Position numbers and translations under genes: made by a program. Under the pieces are notes generated by a model, which had not been told where the DNA came from, ran no database searches, and saw only the letters and a list, made by a program, of their open reading frames with translations. This document shows positions 22,659 through 32,739 of a stretch of 64,000 nt of DNA, piece after piece. Position 1 is the stretch's first letter. Every line of letters begins with the position of its first letter. The DNA is from Agriotes lineatus (lineage: Eukaryota; Arthropoda; Insecta; Coleoptera; Elateridae): assembly GCA_940337035.1 (NCBI GenBank), contig CALNHX010000285.1:1-64000 (forward strand), written 5' to 3'.

Positions 22659-22848
22659 CTTTCCAAAAGATGTCAAACGAAGAAATGAGTGGTTAAAACT
22701 GATGAAAATTGATGACAAAGATCTTAGAAATCGGATATACTTGTGTTCAGGCCATTTCGAACAACAATATTTTGATAGAACCTCAGCATCAGTAAAACGC
22801 CTGCATTCGTCTGCCTTACCTACAATTGCTATTGAAAGGTTGAAATAT
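22659..22848 (+). pseudogene. THAP zinc-finger exon (C-terminal half of domain)
   Basis: The exon is bounded by TATTTTAG and GTAAGT and reads FPKDVKRRNEWLKLM, then YLCSGHFEQQYFD, then SALPTIAIERLKY. These are the second half of the THAP DNA-binding domain: the FPKD/W block, the C..H zinc ligands and the closing LP. The exon with the first two cysteines was not found upstream. THAP domains form the N-terminus of P-element transposases, and a P/THAP9-like body lies at 32,740-34,363 on the same strand. The two may once have been one gene, split by the insertions between them. Confidence 0.6.
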
Positions 22849-23086
22849 GTAAGTTTGTGAAAAAAAATATGATGAACCAGATTTGTCCTAATTTTACAGT
22901 AAAATAATAGAGTTAATTTCACTCATATGTGTTGTTAAAACCGCCAAAAGTAAGTATAACATTTTACTGTGTTTACTGCAAATTTCTGTTTGAAAATTGC
23001 AGTGCACTGTTCTCTGGAATGATCTATTTCATTGCATGTATTTATTTCACTCTGCGTTTAACCTGTTTTTGTATCACTTTTCTTAA
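22849..23086. other. Intron-like flank between THAP exon and piggyBac
   Basis: Contains one exon-sized piece (about 22,900-22,950) between TTTACAG and GTAAGT, too short to identify. It ends at the TTAA that starts the piggyBac insertion. Confidence 0.3.
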
Positions 23087-23102
23087 CACGTTGACTGCCA
23101 TG

Positions 23103-23162
23103 AACGCGCCAGGCGCGTTGAGTCTATGTTATCTCCTGTGCCATGAACGCGCCTAGCGCGTT
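23103..23162. promoter_or_regulatory. Left pair of subterminal palindromes
   Basis: AACGCGCCAGGCGCGTT at 23,103-23,119 and a one-base variant at 23,146-23,162, spaced 43 bp apart. By position these are probably transposase-binding sites; binding is inferred. Confidence 0.6.
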
Positions 23163-23531
23163 TTGTTCCCTTATATTTTAAAGCAACGAATATTAAGTCG
23201 GCACTGCAAATATATAACTCCACTTTTGCAGGCACATGACAAAGATCTTGTAGAAGTATAAACACGTCTTGGTTTCAAGTTTAGCTGTTGGTGGTGTTTT
23301 ACAGCATTACTATTCGAACATTAATTGTGTAAGTGTTAGTAGGTGAAATAAAGTTGTTGCAGAAGTAATAAAAGGTAAGTTTTGTTGAAATTTTATGTAA
23401 TAGAGGAAAACAACATAAACCAAACCGTAATATATTTGATGTGTAATATCTGAATGTTAAAAAATTTGAGGTTAGGACAACAACAACATAAATACTTTCT
23501 GTGTTTAGGTTTCATTTCCTAGTAAATTCGA

Positions 23532-25138
23532 ATGGAAAACAGCGAAGCACAACCCTCAACTTCAAAAAAAAGGAAGAATGACAACAAACGTCCCCTAACC
23601 AACGAGGAATTGCTACAAATTTTAGAACAGCCTTCAGGTGAATCCGACGACGATGTGGATATTGAAATGTCAGATAGTGACGAGGATGGGGATGGTAGTG
23701 AAGAGGAGGTTGTGGTTCCACACATAACAGCAATCAATCAAGGTGCTAACCAAAGAGTGTGGTTGACGAATCGTCCAGATATAAGTAAAATACAGTTTTC
23801 GGGAATAGCTGGACTAAAAGTGCCTGTAGATGGTAATCAACCAATTGATTATTTTAATTTGTTTTTATGTGATCAATTTTTTCAATTGATACTGGAAAAT
23901 ACAAACAATTATGCTGTTGAGATACTCTCCAAGAGTACTCACGATAACAGGAGAATAACACAATGGAAAGACGTAACCAAGGAAGAGTTTCGAATATTTC
24001 TTGGCCTTCTTCTGCACATGGGTACTATCAAAATCAATCGTATAAATGATTATTGGAAAACTCATTACTTGTTCAATTTGCCTGCATTTTAGTAACAATA
24101 ACAATGAACAAAATAGACTATCGAAAATATCGCCACTGATGAATTATTTTAACTCTAGAATGACTGAAATATACTATCCACGAAGGGAACTTGCTATTGA
24201 CGAATCTATGGTCCTGTGGAGAGGGCGGTTGATATTTAGGCAATATATCAAAGGAAAACGCCATAGATACGGAGTGAAACTCTATGTTCTCGCAGAACCT
24301 ACCGGGATGGTACAAAAAGTTCTTGTTTATGGAGGTTCTGCTGATCCAAATGTAGGCGGTAACAAACACACTGAAAAAGTTGTCCACAGTCTAATGGAAG
24401 GAAAAAAAAGGTGTAGGGCATTCCCTTCTCATGGACAATTTTTATAATAGTGTCGGATTATCAGAACAGTTGTTTCAAGAAAAAACATACACCACGGGTA
24501 CTCTAAGAGCAAATAGAGCTATGAATCCAGCAGAAGTGATTTCAAAGAAGCTAAAGAAAGGAGAAACTGTTTGTCAATATACAAACGAAGGACTTTGCGT
24601 TAGTAAGTGGAGGGACAATCGCGATGTTTTGACTATTTCTACAGAATTTGGAGGCGAAATGGTCGATGTTGTTTCTAAAAGGAAAATAGAAAAAAGAAAA
24701 CCGCGTCTCGTAACCGAATACAATAAATGTATGGGAGGTATAGACCAGAACGACCAAATGATGAGCTATTATACCTGCGAACATAAAACGCTTCGTTGGT
24801 ATAAGAAGCTAGGCATACATATTTTTCAAGTTATGCTCATAAACTCGCATTATTTATTCAACAATTTTGCTAACAAAAAGATGAATTTATACGATTTTAG
24901 ATTATCTGTTTTGGAGACTTTGTTACCACCGCCTCCCAAACCACAAAAAACAACCTTTGGTGTATCATCTTCCAGAGTATTGCTCAAAAGATTTGAAAGG
25001 AAAAGCAAAAAGACGCCGGTGTAAATATTGCTGGGAGGTGCGTCAGATAAGGAAAGACACAGTATATTTCTGTCCGCAATGCCCAAATCAACCTGGACTT
25101 TGTTTAACACCCTGTTTCAGGAATTTTCACGAACAATA
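23532..25138 (+). pseudogene. piggyBac transposase, three frame breaks
   Basis: ATG 23,532 opens a Ser/Asp-rich N-terminus (DDDVDIEMSDSDEDGDGSEE), then the piggyBac core starts (FSGIAGLKV, YFNLFLCDQFF, DVTKEEFRIFLGLLLHMG). At about 24,090 a short piece is deleted and the frame changes. The catalytic aspartates are visible: AIDESM (near 24,195), MDNFYNS (24,431) and GGIDQNDQM (near 24,738). A second shift lies at about 24,440. A third at about 25,020 separates the C-terminal cysteine-rich domain (RRRCKYC, then YFCPQC, then LCLTPCF). The order and residues match a full-length transposase. All breaks look like small indels, so the copy is recently dead. It would act in the nucleus on its own ends and on TTAA sites. 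Confidence 0.85.
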
Positions 25139-25247
25139 ATGTATTTTTAGTTGAAATCATGTTGTCTTTATGTTTTCTTTCAGTTTTTTGTTCGACTAGT
25201 TATACCTTTGAATAAATATTTGTTTTGCATATGTTGTTTTAGACAAA

Positions 25248-25319
25248 AACGCGCCAGGCGCGTTGGTGGCACATAGCCCTTCATTTTATGCTGTGTGCCG
25301 CCAACGCGCCAGGCGCGTT
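25248..25319. promoter_or_regulatory. Right pair of subterminal palindromes
   Basis: Two perfect copies of AACGCGCCAGGCGCGTT (25,248-25,264 and 25,303-25,319), 55 bp apart. They mirror the left pair of the piggyBac element. Confidence 0.6.
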
Positions 25320-25589
25320 TTTGTTAAATACAAAGTATTTTTTTGTGTAAGTTACATTGAACACCCCCACAATCATCTCTTATAAAATATTTTCTTATAT
25401 ATCAATGTAAAGATGCACGGCACACACGGCACAACTATTAATAATGTCGGCAGTCAAAGTGTTAACCTAAAATGTGTGCTGGTTTTAATAAAGCCCGGCA
25501 AAGAGGTTCGAATAAGGCCCGGTGCGGGCCTTATTAAATCCGCAGTGAGCCTTGTTCTTGAATTACTATTTTCATGTAGGTTTTGAAGC

Positions 25590-27233
25590 ATGGCCGATGC
25601 AAAGCAAAAACGAGCCCTTTGGGGAGAAGAATCCTTAAGACGGGCAATGGATGCCTTGAAGAATGTAATGTCTCAACGGAAGGTTTCGGAGCAGTTTGGA
25701 ATACCAAGACGCACCTTGCGTAACCACATTAATAGCGGAAGTACTAAACGTCGACTAGGAAGAAAAAGCATTATTTCGCCTGCAAAGGAAGCTGAACTTG
25801 TGGACCGCATTATTCGATTTTGCAAAATTGGTATGCCACTAACTCCGAAAATGCTGAAACATCAAGTTTATCGTTTCATTGAAGTTAATGGCGAACAACA
25901 TTTGTTTAATGAAAATGTAAAATCTGCTGGAAGGACGTGGTTTAGGCTTTTCATGAAGCGACATCCAGAATTATCTCAACGGAAAGCACAGGCGGGACGC
26001 GCCCAAAAAATGAACAAAAATATGGTTAAAGATTACTTCACTAAACTTAGCAGTGTTTTTACGGAATTGGGCATAAAAAATGAACCTCGCAGGATTTATA
26101 ATATGGACGAGAAGGGGTGTCGATTAACGTTACACTCTCAGCCCAGGGTTCTTGCTCAGAGGGGTGCAAAACGGGTTCATTTGGTAGCACCGGAACACGG
26201 TGAAAACGTAACAATTGTCGGCTGTGTAAATGCACTGGGCAATACAGTGCCTCCAATGATAATTTTGAAAGGGAAACGCATGAAGCCAGAATTTCTGGAT
26301 GACTTCCCTGCCGGCAGTATTGTAAAGCTCGCACAGAAAGGATCGATGATTACCGAATTATTCATCCTTTTCATTGAACATTTAGCTAAATACAAACCAC
26401 CAGGACCAATTTTACTAATTTTTGATGGTGCACGATGCCACCTTGATTACAGGATTGTCGAAGCAGCGGAACCACATGAGATAACATTATTTTTCCTGCC
26501 AAGTAATTGCACTCACGAACTTCAGCCTTTAGATAAGGCTGTCTATCGGTCATTCGAACACCATTGGGAAATAGAAGTTCTAAAATTCTGGGAGTTGCAC
26601 CCAGATCGTGCAATAACAAAGCCTAGGTTCAACAACATCTTTTCTAAGGTGTGGCCATTGTGCACAAGTCCTGCTAACATTCAGAGTGGTTTCCGTTCAA
26701 CCGGCATCTACCCATTCGATCCAGAGGCTATTCCTGAAGAAGCGTTCGACCCTAGCACTTTAAGTAGGCGACCCCAACCTATTGGAGAAGTAAACGCTTC
26801 AGTCAGTAACGGCAGCATTTCCGTCCTTGCTTCCGTCACTGAAGATGACGTTCCATTATCGGTCTTGGTAGGTCGCAGTGAAGTGCATGCCACAGAACCA
26901 ACAGAAAATTTGAAGCTGGATGAAAATCAAGCAAATTCTTCGTTTCATGACCTGATGCCCACTCCTGACGCCAAGATTAAACAAACACCCACCAATCGCA
27001 AAAAGACCATTAACTATCAGGCACAAAAGGTAACCAAGGATTTCTTTAACGATCAGGCTGGACCGTCCACATCTACAAAAACGCGTCCGAAGTCTTCTGG
27101 TGTCCCAAAAAATAAAAAACAAGTAAAATCCAATAAGAACAGTTGGTATTGTCCCTTATGTGACACCTGTGAAATAGTAAACATGCGAATGTGTAAGAAC
27201 TGTTCTGTTTGGTACCACGAAGAATGTAGGTGA
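25590..27233 (+). CDS. Pogo-like transposase E, 547 codons, open but truncated in its PHD finger
   Basis: A TTCATGTAG acceptor lies just before ATG 25,590. Residues about 12-50 form a psq-type helix-turn-helix (SLRRAMDALKNVMSQ...GIPRRTLRNHI). Residues about 60-130 form the CENP-B-type one (GRTWFRLFMKRHPELSQR). The DDD triad is intact: YNMDEKG (D173), IFDGARCH (D279) and QPLDKAVY (D315). A Ser/Pro-rich spacer leads to a C4HC3-like finger: CPLCDTC (from C521), CKNCSVWYHEEC. The frame then runs into element F at 27,229 and stops. Across that insertion the missing part (GLTADDDFDYLCSSC, stop at 29,867-29,869) is still present in frame. The transposase would cut and rejoin its own ends at TA sites. 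It is the best preserved pogo frame of the window. Confidence 0.85.
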   Translation: MADAKQKRALWGEESLRRAMDALKNVMSQRKVSEQFGIPRRTLRNHINSGSTKRRLGRKSIISPAKEAELVDRIIRFCKIGMPLTPKMLKHQVYRFIEVNGEQHLFNENVKSAGRTWFRLFMKRHPELSQRKAQAGRAQKMNKNMVKDYFTKLSSVFTELGIKNEPRRIYNMDEKGCRLTLHSQPRVLAQRGAKRVHLVAPEHGENVTIVGCVNALGNTVPPMIILKGKRMKPEFLDDFPAGSIVKLAQKGSMITELFILFIEHLAKYKPPGPILLIFDGARCHLDYRIVEAAEPHEITLFFLPSNCTHELQPLDKAVYRSFEHHWEIEVLKFWELHPDRAITKPRFNNIFSKVWPLCTSPANIQSGFRSTGIYPFDPEAIPEEAFDPSTLSRRPQPIGEVNASVSNGSISVLASVTEDDVPLSVLVGRSEVHATEPTENLKLDENQANSSFHDLMPTPDAKIKQTPTNRKKTINYQAQKVTKDFFNDQAGPSTSTKTRPKSSGVPKNKKQVKSNKNSWYCPLCDTCEIVNMRMCKNCSVWYHEECR

Positions 27234-29814
27234 AGTAAGCTATGTTGGTGATACAGGTAATTTGGTAATAACTTTTTCAAAATTTAGCACCAGCTTAGCT
27301 TACCGATTTCAAGTTTTTAGTGAATGCCACTGGAAGCAGCATTTCATAACGTTTCGAGTGATATGTTGGTTGCCTATATTAAAGGCCATCGGCCGAGCCA
27401 GAGCAAACTTCTTCACCATGTGGTGCATTATTGTTGATATTTGGAGTGCGTAAGAACCACTGCGACAAATTGTGACACTGAAGCCGGCAAATTATTGTTT
27501 TATAAGGTATGTGATATCAAACTTATAGATTAATGATCGCTTTAACTGCAGGTAGTTTCAGTTTTCTGATTTGACGATTTTTAAGAAAACTACAGCTTAA
27601 GTCTTCCGCACAATGTCTTAGCATTTTAACCTCAAATTTCATGACTTCGAAATACATGAAATTAAGAAATTTATTTTAAAGCTATTCTTGATATATTCGT
27701 GTAACTACCGGCATTTACGTATAGTATTTATGTTGGGTAATCATATGATTTATTCAAAAATCCATAATAACAATATCACCAAATTAGCTTACCGATTTTT
27801 CTTTTTTTGCAGTCATGCCTCCTAGGAAAAGGAAAATTGTTTACAATGACAATGTGTCTGATAAATCGTATAAACAATATTCTAATCGCGACTTAGCGGA
27901 AGCTGCAAGATTGATAACGCAAGAGAACGTCACCATTTACTCTGCTGCGAAAACAAAAAATGTTCCATGGTCATCTCTGAAAAGATTCCTGAAGAATAAT
28001 GAAGAAAATTATGATCAACCAAAGTTTTCTAAGTTAGGCAGACCATTTGCACTTACTGTTGAACTAGAGCAGCAACTTGTGCGTTATGTTAATGACATGC
28101 AAGAGTTAGGTTTTGGTTTAACTGTGGTACAAATCAGGAAACTTTCATATCAATTAGCTCAATCTGCTAACAGAGAACATTACTTATCACAAAATGGTAT
28201 GACCCGTAAAATGTGGTGGGCTTCATTCAAAGACCGCTATGGATTATCACTACGTATCCCTGAGAACCTCTCAGCATATCGTTCTTCTATGGCAAATCCA
28301 ACTATGATTCAAGATTTTTATTCTAAGCTCGAAGACCTTATAAACCAGTTAAACATTTTACCTGATGACTTGCCTTCATCCCTCTGGAACTGCAATGAGA
28401 CTGGCCTCACTTATGTTGTAAAACCGAATAAAATAATTGCTCAAATTGGGAAACGATTTGTTTACAAGCGGACATACGCAGAAAGAGGAGAGACTCATAC
28501 GTTTATGGGCTGTGTTTGTGCCAATGGTAGTTGGATACCTCCACTAATTATCTTTAAAGGAGAAAGATGGAATGATCGCTTAAAAGAAGGTAGCCTTCCA
28601 AATTCATTGGTAAGATTATCCAAGAAAGGGTGGATAAATTCAGAATTATTCATAGAATGGTTTCAACATTTTATAGATTCCATTCCACAGAATCCTAGGC
28701 CTGTAATACTCCTGATGGATTCGCACGCCTCCCATTTAAGTCCAACACTACTCACAATGGTCAGGGAAAATGGCATTTATTTGTTTACCTTTCCGGCACA
28801 TACAAGCCACCTATTACAGCCCCTTGACGTAGGAGTGTATCGTCCGCTCAAATCAAATTGGTCCAAGGTATTGAATAAATACATGGAGGAAAATCCAAAT
28901 GACAAACCAAACCGTTACAGCTTCCATACATTATTCAATGAAGCATTTGTTTCAACTTTTTCCATAAATACCATCAAAAATTCTTTCAAAAAAGTAGGTA
29001 TTTGTCCATTCAACTCGAATGCTATACCAGAGGAAGCCTTACGACCATCACAACTGACAGAGCGTCCCCTAGAAGCAGACCAACAAGACGAAGAACCAGA
29101 AGATAGAACTACCACCCCCGTCTCCACACCACCTTCCCTACCTTCTCTTTCTGCCATTTTAAAGCTTCCTCATGCTGTCCGGAAACCAGCGACTAATAGA
29201 AAAAAAAGGGATTCATCGCCAAAATGTTAAACGCCTCCGGTAGGCTCTCCCTCAACAAGTCTACAAGCCTCGACGTCGAAGTTACTGGAACAAGATGATG
29301 ATTGGACGTGTGCAGTTTGTCATAAGACATATTCTCAAGATGTAAAGAAGAAAACAGGAGCTAAATGGATACAATGTTCCTTTTGCAGATTCACTTACCA
29401 CGTTGACTGTCAAAATACTAACGTCGAGGAAGATGACGACATTTTTATGTGCGATATATGTCACCAAAATGAGTCGGATTCCGATTAATATGTATTAAAG
29501 ATGCTTAGAATATGTATAATTTACGAATGCATGTTCACTTTAATAGATAAAGGGCTTTTTTCCCCTATCGTCAAATTAAATTGCTATTGTCACCAAATTA
29601 AATATCATATCACCAAATTACATAGTGTTGACCGAAAATAGTAGAATGTCAATAAAACCTTCATCATTGTATTATCGTGTGTAATTTTACTTGTAACGTG
29701 TTCACATAACATCAGACCACACGCCTATACCATTTTGGTGGTTAATTTCAGATAACTTCTAATTTTAATAATCATGTTTATAAAAATATCACCAACATAG
29801 ATTACTTCACCCTA
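27229..29814 (+). mobile_element. Pogo-like element F, inserted in element E
   Basis: Ends GGTGAAGTAAGCTATGTTGG (27,229 on) and the inverse ATAGATTACTTCACCC (to about 29,814) are near-perfect inverted repeats of about 25 bp. TA borders it on both sides. Removing it and one TA joins the codons GAA-TGT-ATA-GGC of element E, so the insertion point is exact to within a base or two. Subterminal copies of TATCACCAAATTA occur at 27,774, 29,588 (one change) and 29,608. TTAGCTTACCGATTT occurs twice on the left (27,294 and 27,784). Confidence 0.85.
27815..29488 (+). pseudogene. Pogo-like transposase F, one stop and Asp-to-Asn at the first catalytic site
   Basis: A TTTTTTTGCAG acceptor lies three bases before ATG 27,815. 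The frame is open for 471 codons to TAA 29,228-29,230, then continues in the same frame to 29,488. Domains: psq-type helix-turn-helix (about 20-65), CENP-B-type (about 80-150, MWWASFKDRYGLSLR), then the catalytic core. The usual 'DE' motif reads WNCNETG, so the first catalytic Asp is Asn at residue 194. D302 (LMDSHASH) and D338 (QPLDVGVY) are kept. The part beyond the stop encodes a PHD-like finger: CAVCHKTY, CSFCRFTYHVDC, CDIC. Catalysis should be lost by the Asn alone, if the genomic base is right. Little else is damaged. Confidence 0.8.
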
Positions 29815-29985
29815 TATAGGCTTAACAGCAGATGATGATTTTGATTACTTGTGCAGTTCATGCGACTGAAAGTTGATTTTTTTATTTGCTAGTGTTTTAG
29901 TAGTTGTTTAGTAGTTCTATAAGAATACGGTCTTTTGCTAACTTTTTTCTTAAATTTTAAGGGTGGGCCTTATTAGGCACATTGT

Positions 29986-32546
29986 CGGGTAAAGTCGGTG
30001 AAATCGTACCGCCGGCTAAATCGTACCATAGGATTATTTTCAAATTGGCGGTAGTAAGAAGCCATCTAGCGGTTAGTTTGTGTACCCGCTAGTATGTAAA
30101 TAAGAATCGTGTAAAAACCGCGCTATCCGAAGGCAAAGCAACGTTGTCGGAAGAGATTTTGTATTTCAAGGAAAGGTGCAGCAGTTTTTCAACTTCGTAC
30201 GTAAGGGAAATACACCAGACAAGGTAAATCTATAATTTAACGCTTACTAATTTCGGAAATAGATGTCTATTTGGCGAAATTTAGATAGAAAAAAACGTGC
30301 TTAACATCAATTATTTCGTCACTAAATGATAAAATTGAAAAACGCGTCTGGTCGGGTAAATCGTACCACCTCGTAGTTGGGCAATTCGTACCGGTACGAT
30401 TTGCCAGACTCTATAAATCTAGAAAATATTTCATGGCTTTTCTATTCTCAGAAATGAGTGCAAAAAGAAAATATGGTTCATGGACATCTGAAGATATGGA
30501 AAAGGCAATTGCAGCGTATCGAAGCGGGAAATGCGGTTTAAATGCGCAATTTTAACATACCAAAGCCGACATTAAAAAGGCACCTATTATCGAAGAATAT
30601 CAGAGCCAATGATTCAGCTAAAATTTTTGGGCGGACTACGACTTTGCCTGCACATGTAGAGGAACAATTAGTAAACCATATACTTAAACTAGAAGAGTGC
30701 TTGTTTGGAATAACGATTACAGATGTCAGAAAATTGGCTTTCCAAATAGCGGAGAGGAATTCCATTCAACACAATTTTAATCGTGAAAAACAAATGGCAG
30801 GGAAAGAATGGTATTACGCATTTGTAAAACGGCATCCAAATCTTAGTTTACAACCTGAGTCCTCGTCAATAGCCAGAGCAAAAGGTTTTAATAAAACTCG
30901 TGTTTATGAGTTTTTTGATATTCTGGAGAAGGTGTCTGACGATTATCATTTAGATGCTACAAACATTTTTAACGTTGACGAATCTGGATATTCCACAGTT
31001 CAGAAAAAAATCAGAAAATTTTAGCAAAAAAGGGCAAAAATCAAATTGGTGTTTTAGCAAGCGGCGAAAGAGGAACTAATACTACTGTCGTTTGTTGTGT
31101 TAGCGCCGGGGGAGCAAACGTGCCTCATATGATTATTTTCAAAAGGAAACGGATGTCTGATGAATTAAAAGTAGGAGCTCCACCTGGTAGTGCTATAGAA
31201 CTTTCTGATACTGGTTACATCAACACAGACTTGTTCGTAAAGTGGTTGAAACATTTTATAGCATGTGTTAGACCAAATAAAGAAGAAAAGATGCTCATAG
31301 TATTAGATGGTCATGTCACACATTCAAGGAATTTGGAAGCTTTGGAAATAACTAGGTCTAATGGAATCATTTTACTGCAGTTACCGGGGCATACTACACA
31401 TAGGCTACAGCCCTTAGATGTAGCATTTTTCAAACCTTTACAAACATATTATGATCAGGCAGTCGAGAAATGGCTGCGTACTAATCCTGGATTGTCCGTT
31501 ACCCAATTTCAAATTTCACAGTTAATAGCAGAAGCTTATGGTAGAGCAGCTACGATTGAAAATGCCGTTTCTGGGTTTCGAGGAAGTGGAATTTGGCCGG
31601 TTAATCGTCACATTTTCCAAGAACATAACTTTGCCGCATCTGAAGTTCTATTGAGCAGAGAAAATGTGGAAATAGATGATTTAGAAGAATTGGAAGCTGC
31701 CGAAGGGCCGGAGAATATATTACGAGAAGAAATAGTTACAATTAAAGACGGAAATGACCAGATTCAATTAGAGGTGTCTATAGAAGAAATTTGTCCTCTT
31801 CCAAACCCAACCCCTTAGGTAACAAAGCGCATTAGGAAAGGTTCGCAACGCGCTGCCGTATTAACCAGCACTCCATATAAAGAGGATTTAGAAAAATCAA
31901 AAGAAACCCGTTTGCCTACAGCAAATTCTAAATTAAAGGCTGCTAAGAAACGTTTGTTGACAAAGGATAGCAATTCCAAACCAAGTGGAACTGATCATTC
32001 AGATTTACCTTCAACATCAAAGAACGTAGAAATAATAATAAATGAAAAAGAATGGTACTGTGAAATTTGTGAACAATACTCATTAGAAGATATGATTCGA
32101 TGCTGGAAGAAACAATGTGGCAGATGGTTTCATGAAAAATGTGCTAATGTTAAGTCTAAAAAAAAGTTTATATGTATTTTTTTTTCTTCCAATCAATAAA
32201 ACTAACTATGATGTAAAACACTTTGTACCCTTCTTTATGATTTTTTAGTGAAATAATGTTAAATATAACAGCAAGCAGTATTAGTTGTGTAATTCTTTTA
32301 GCAGGTACAATTAACCCACCTGGTGGTACGATTTACCAAACCGGAGGGGTAAATTGTACCAAAAGCCAATAATTTTATTTTCATGTTTATAGCCATTTAA
32401 GTATTGATTTTTAAAGTTTAAGAACTTGCATTAGGCGTAAAATGTACTAAGTAATTAATCGTCAACTTATTTAAGAAAGTATCTTTCTCGCATCCCTTTG
32501 AGAAGCATTTTTGTAAACCCGGTACAATTTACCCAACTTTACCCTA
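29986..32546 (+). mobile_element. Pogo-like element H, inserted in the 3' part of element E
   Basis: Left end GGGTAAAGTCGG and right end CCCAACTTTACCC are inverted. GGTAAATCGTACC-type sites recur: 30,000, 30,016, 30,355 and, in inverse orientation, 30,392, 32,324 and 32,521, plus 32,348 with one change. Both halves of element E's flank (GGGCCTTATT motifs) lie outside it, at 29,964 and 32,723. A TA duplication is not clean at the left. Confidence 0.75.
30454..32199 (+). pseudogene. Pogo-like transposase H with PHD-like finger, two shifts and a stop
   Basis: A TTCTCAG acceptor lies two bases before ATG 30,454 (MSAKRKYGSWTSEDMEKAI). A shift at about 30,535 separates the psq-type helix (FNIPKPTLKRHL) from its start. 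The CENP-B-type region (GKEWYYAFVKRHPNLSLQ) follows. A second shift at about 31,015 follows FNVDESGY. From 31,030 the frame gives VLDGHVTH and QPLDVAFFKPL, so all three catalytic Asp residues are present. TAG at 31,816-31,818 interrupts the spacer. The end is a zinc finger (WYCEICEQ, then CGRWFHEKC), but the last Cys pair is replaced by a T-rich run. Inactive as it stands. Confidence 0.8.
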
Positions 32547-32739
32547 CGCAATAACGCCCACAAGCATTGTTTTTTTGAAAAATTAGTAAATTTTTTGTTA
32601 ATGTTGTTTTGCTTATATATTTTATGTAGTTGTATTAAGAAAATAATAAACCTTCATTTGATACCCGGATCCGAAGTTTTTATTTATTTTTACCAACAGA
32701 AATTTGGAAATAAAAATTAGGTGGGCCTTATTTAGCTCA

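Larger units (their letters stand above)
23087..25461 (+). mobile_element. piggyBac element with TTAA target duplication
   Basis: The element lies between TTAA at 23,083-23,086 and TTAA at 25,462-25,465. Its ends are inverted: CACGTTGACTGCC on the left and GGCAGTCAAAGTG on the right. Subterminally it carries four copies of AACGCGCCAGGCGCGTT, a palindrome around a central A, two per side: 23,103-23,119, 23,146-23,162 (one base changed), 25,248-25,264 and 25,303-25,319. Exact TTAA insertion is the hallmark of the superfamily. Confidence 0.9.

Noticed and set aside
23103..25319. CG-rich palindromes as restriction-modification or CRISPR-type repeats
   Set aside because: Only four copies, symmetric within a piggyBac element; no cas genes and no spacers. 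Subterminal sites explain them.
26059..27280. Minus-strand frames opposite the 547-codon transposase
   Set aside because: Shadows of the coding strand; no recognised domain.
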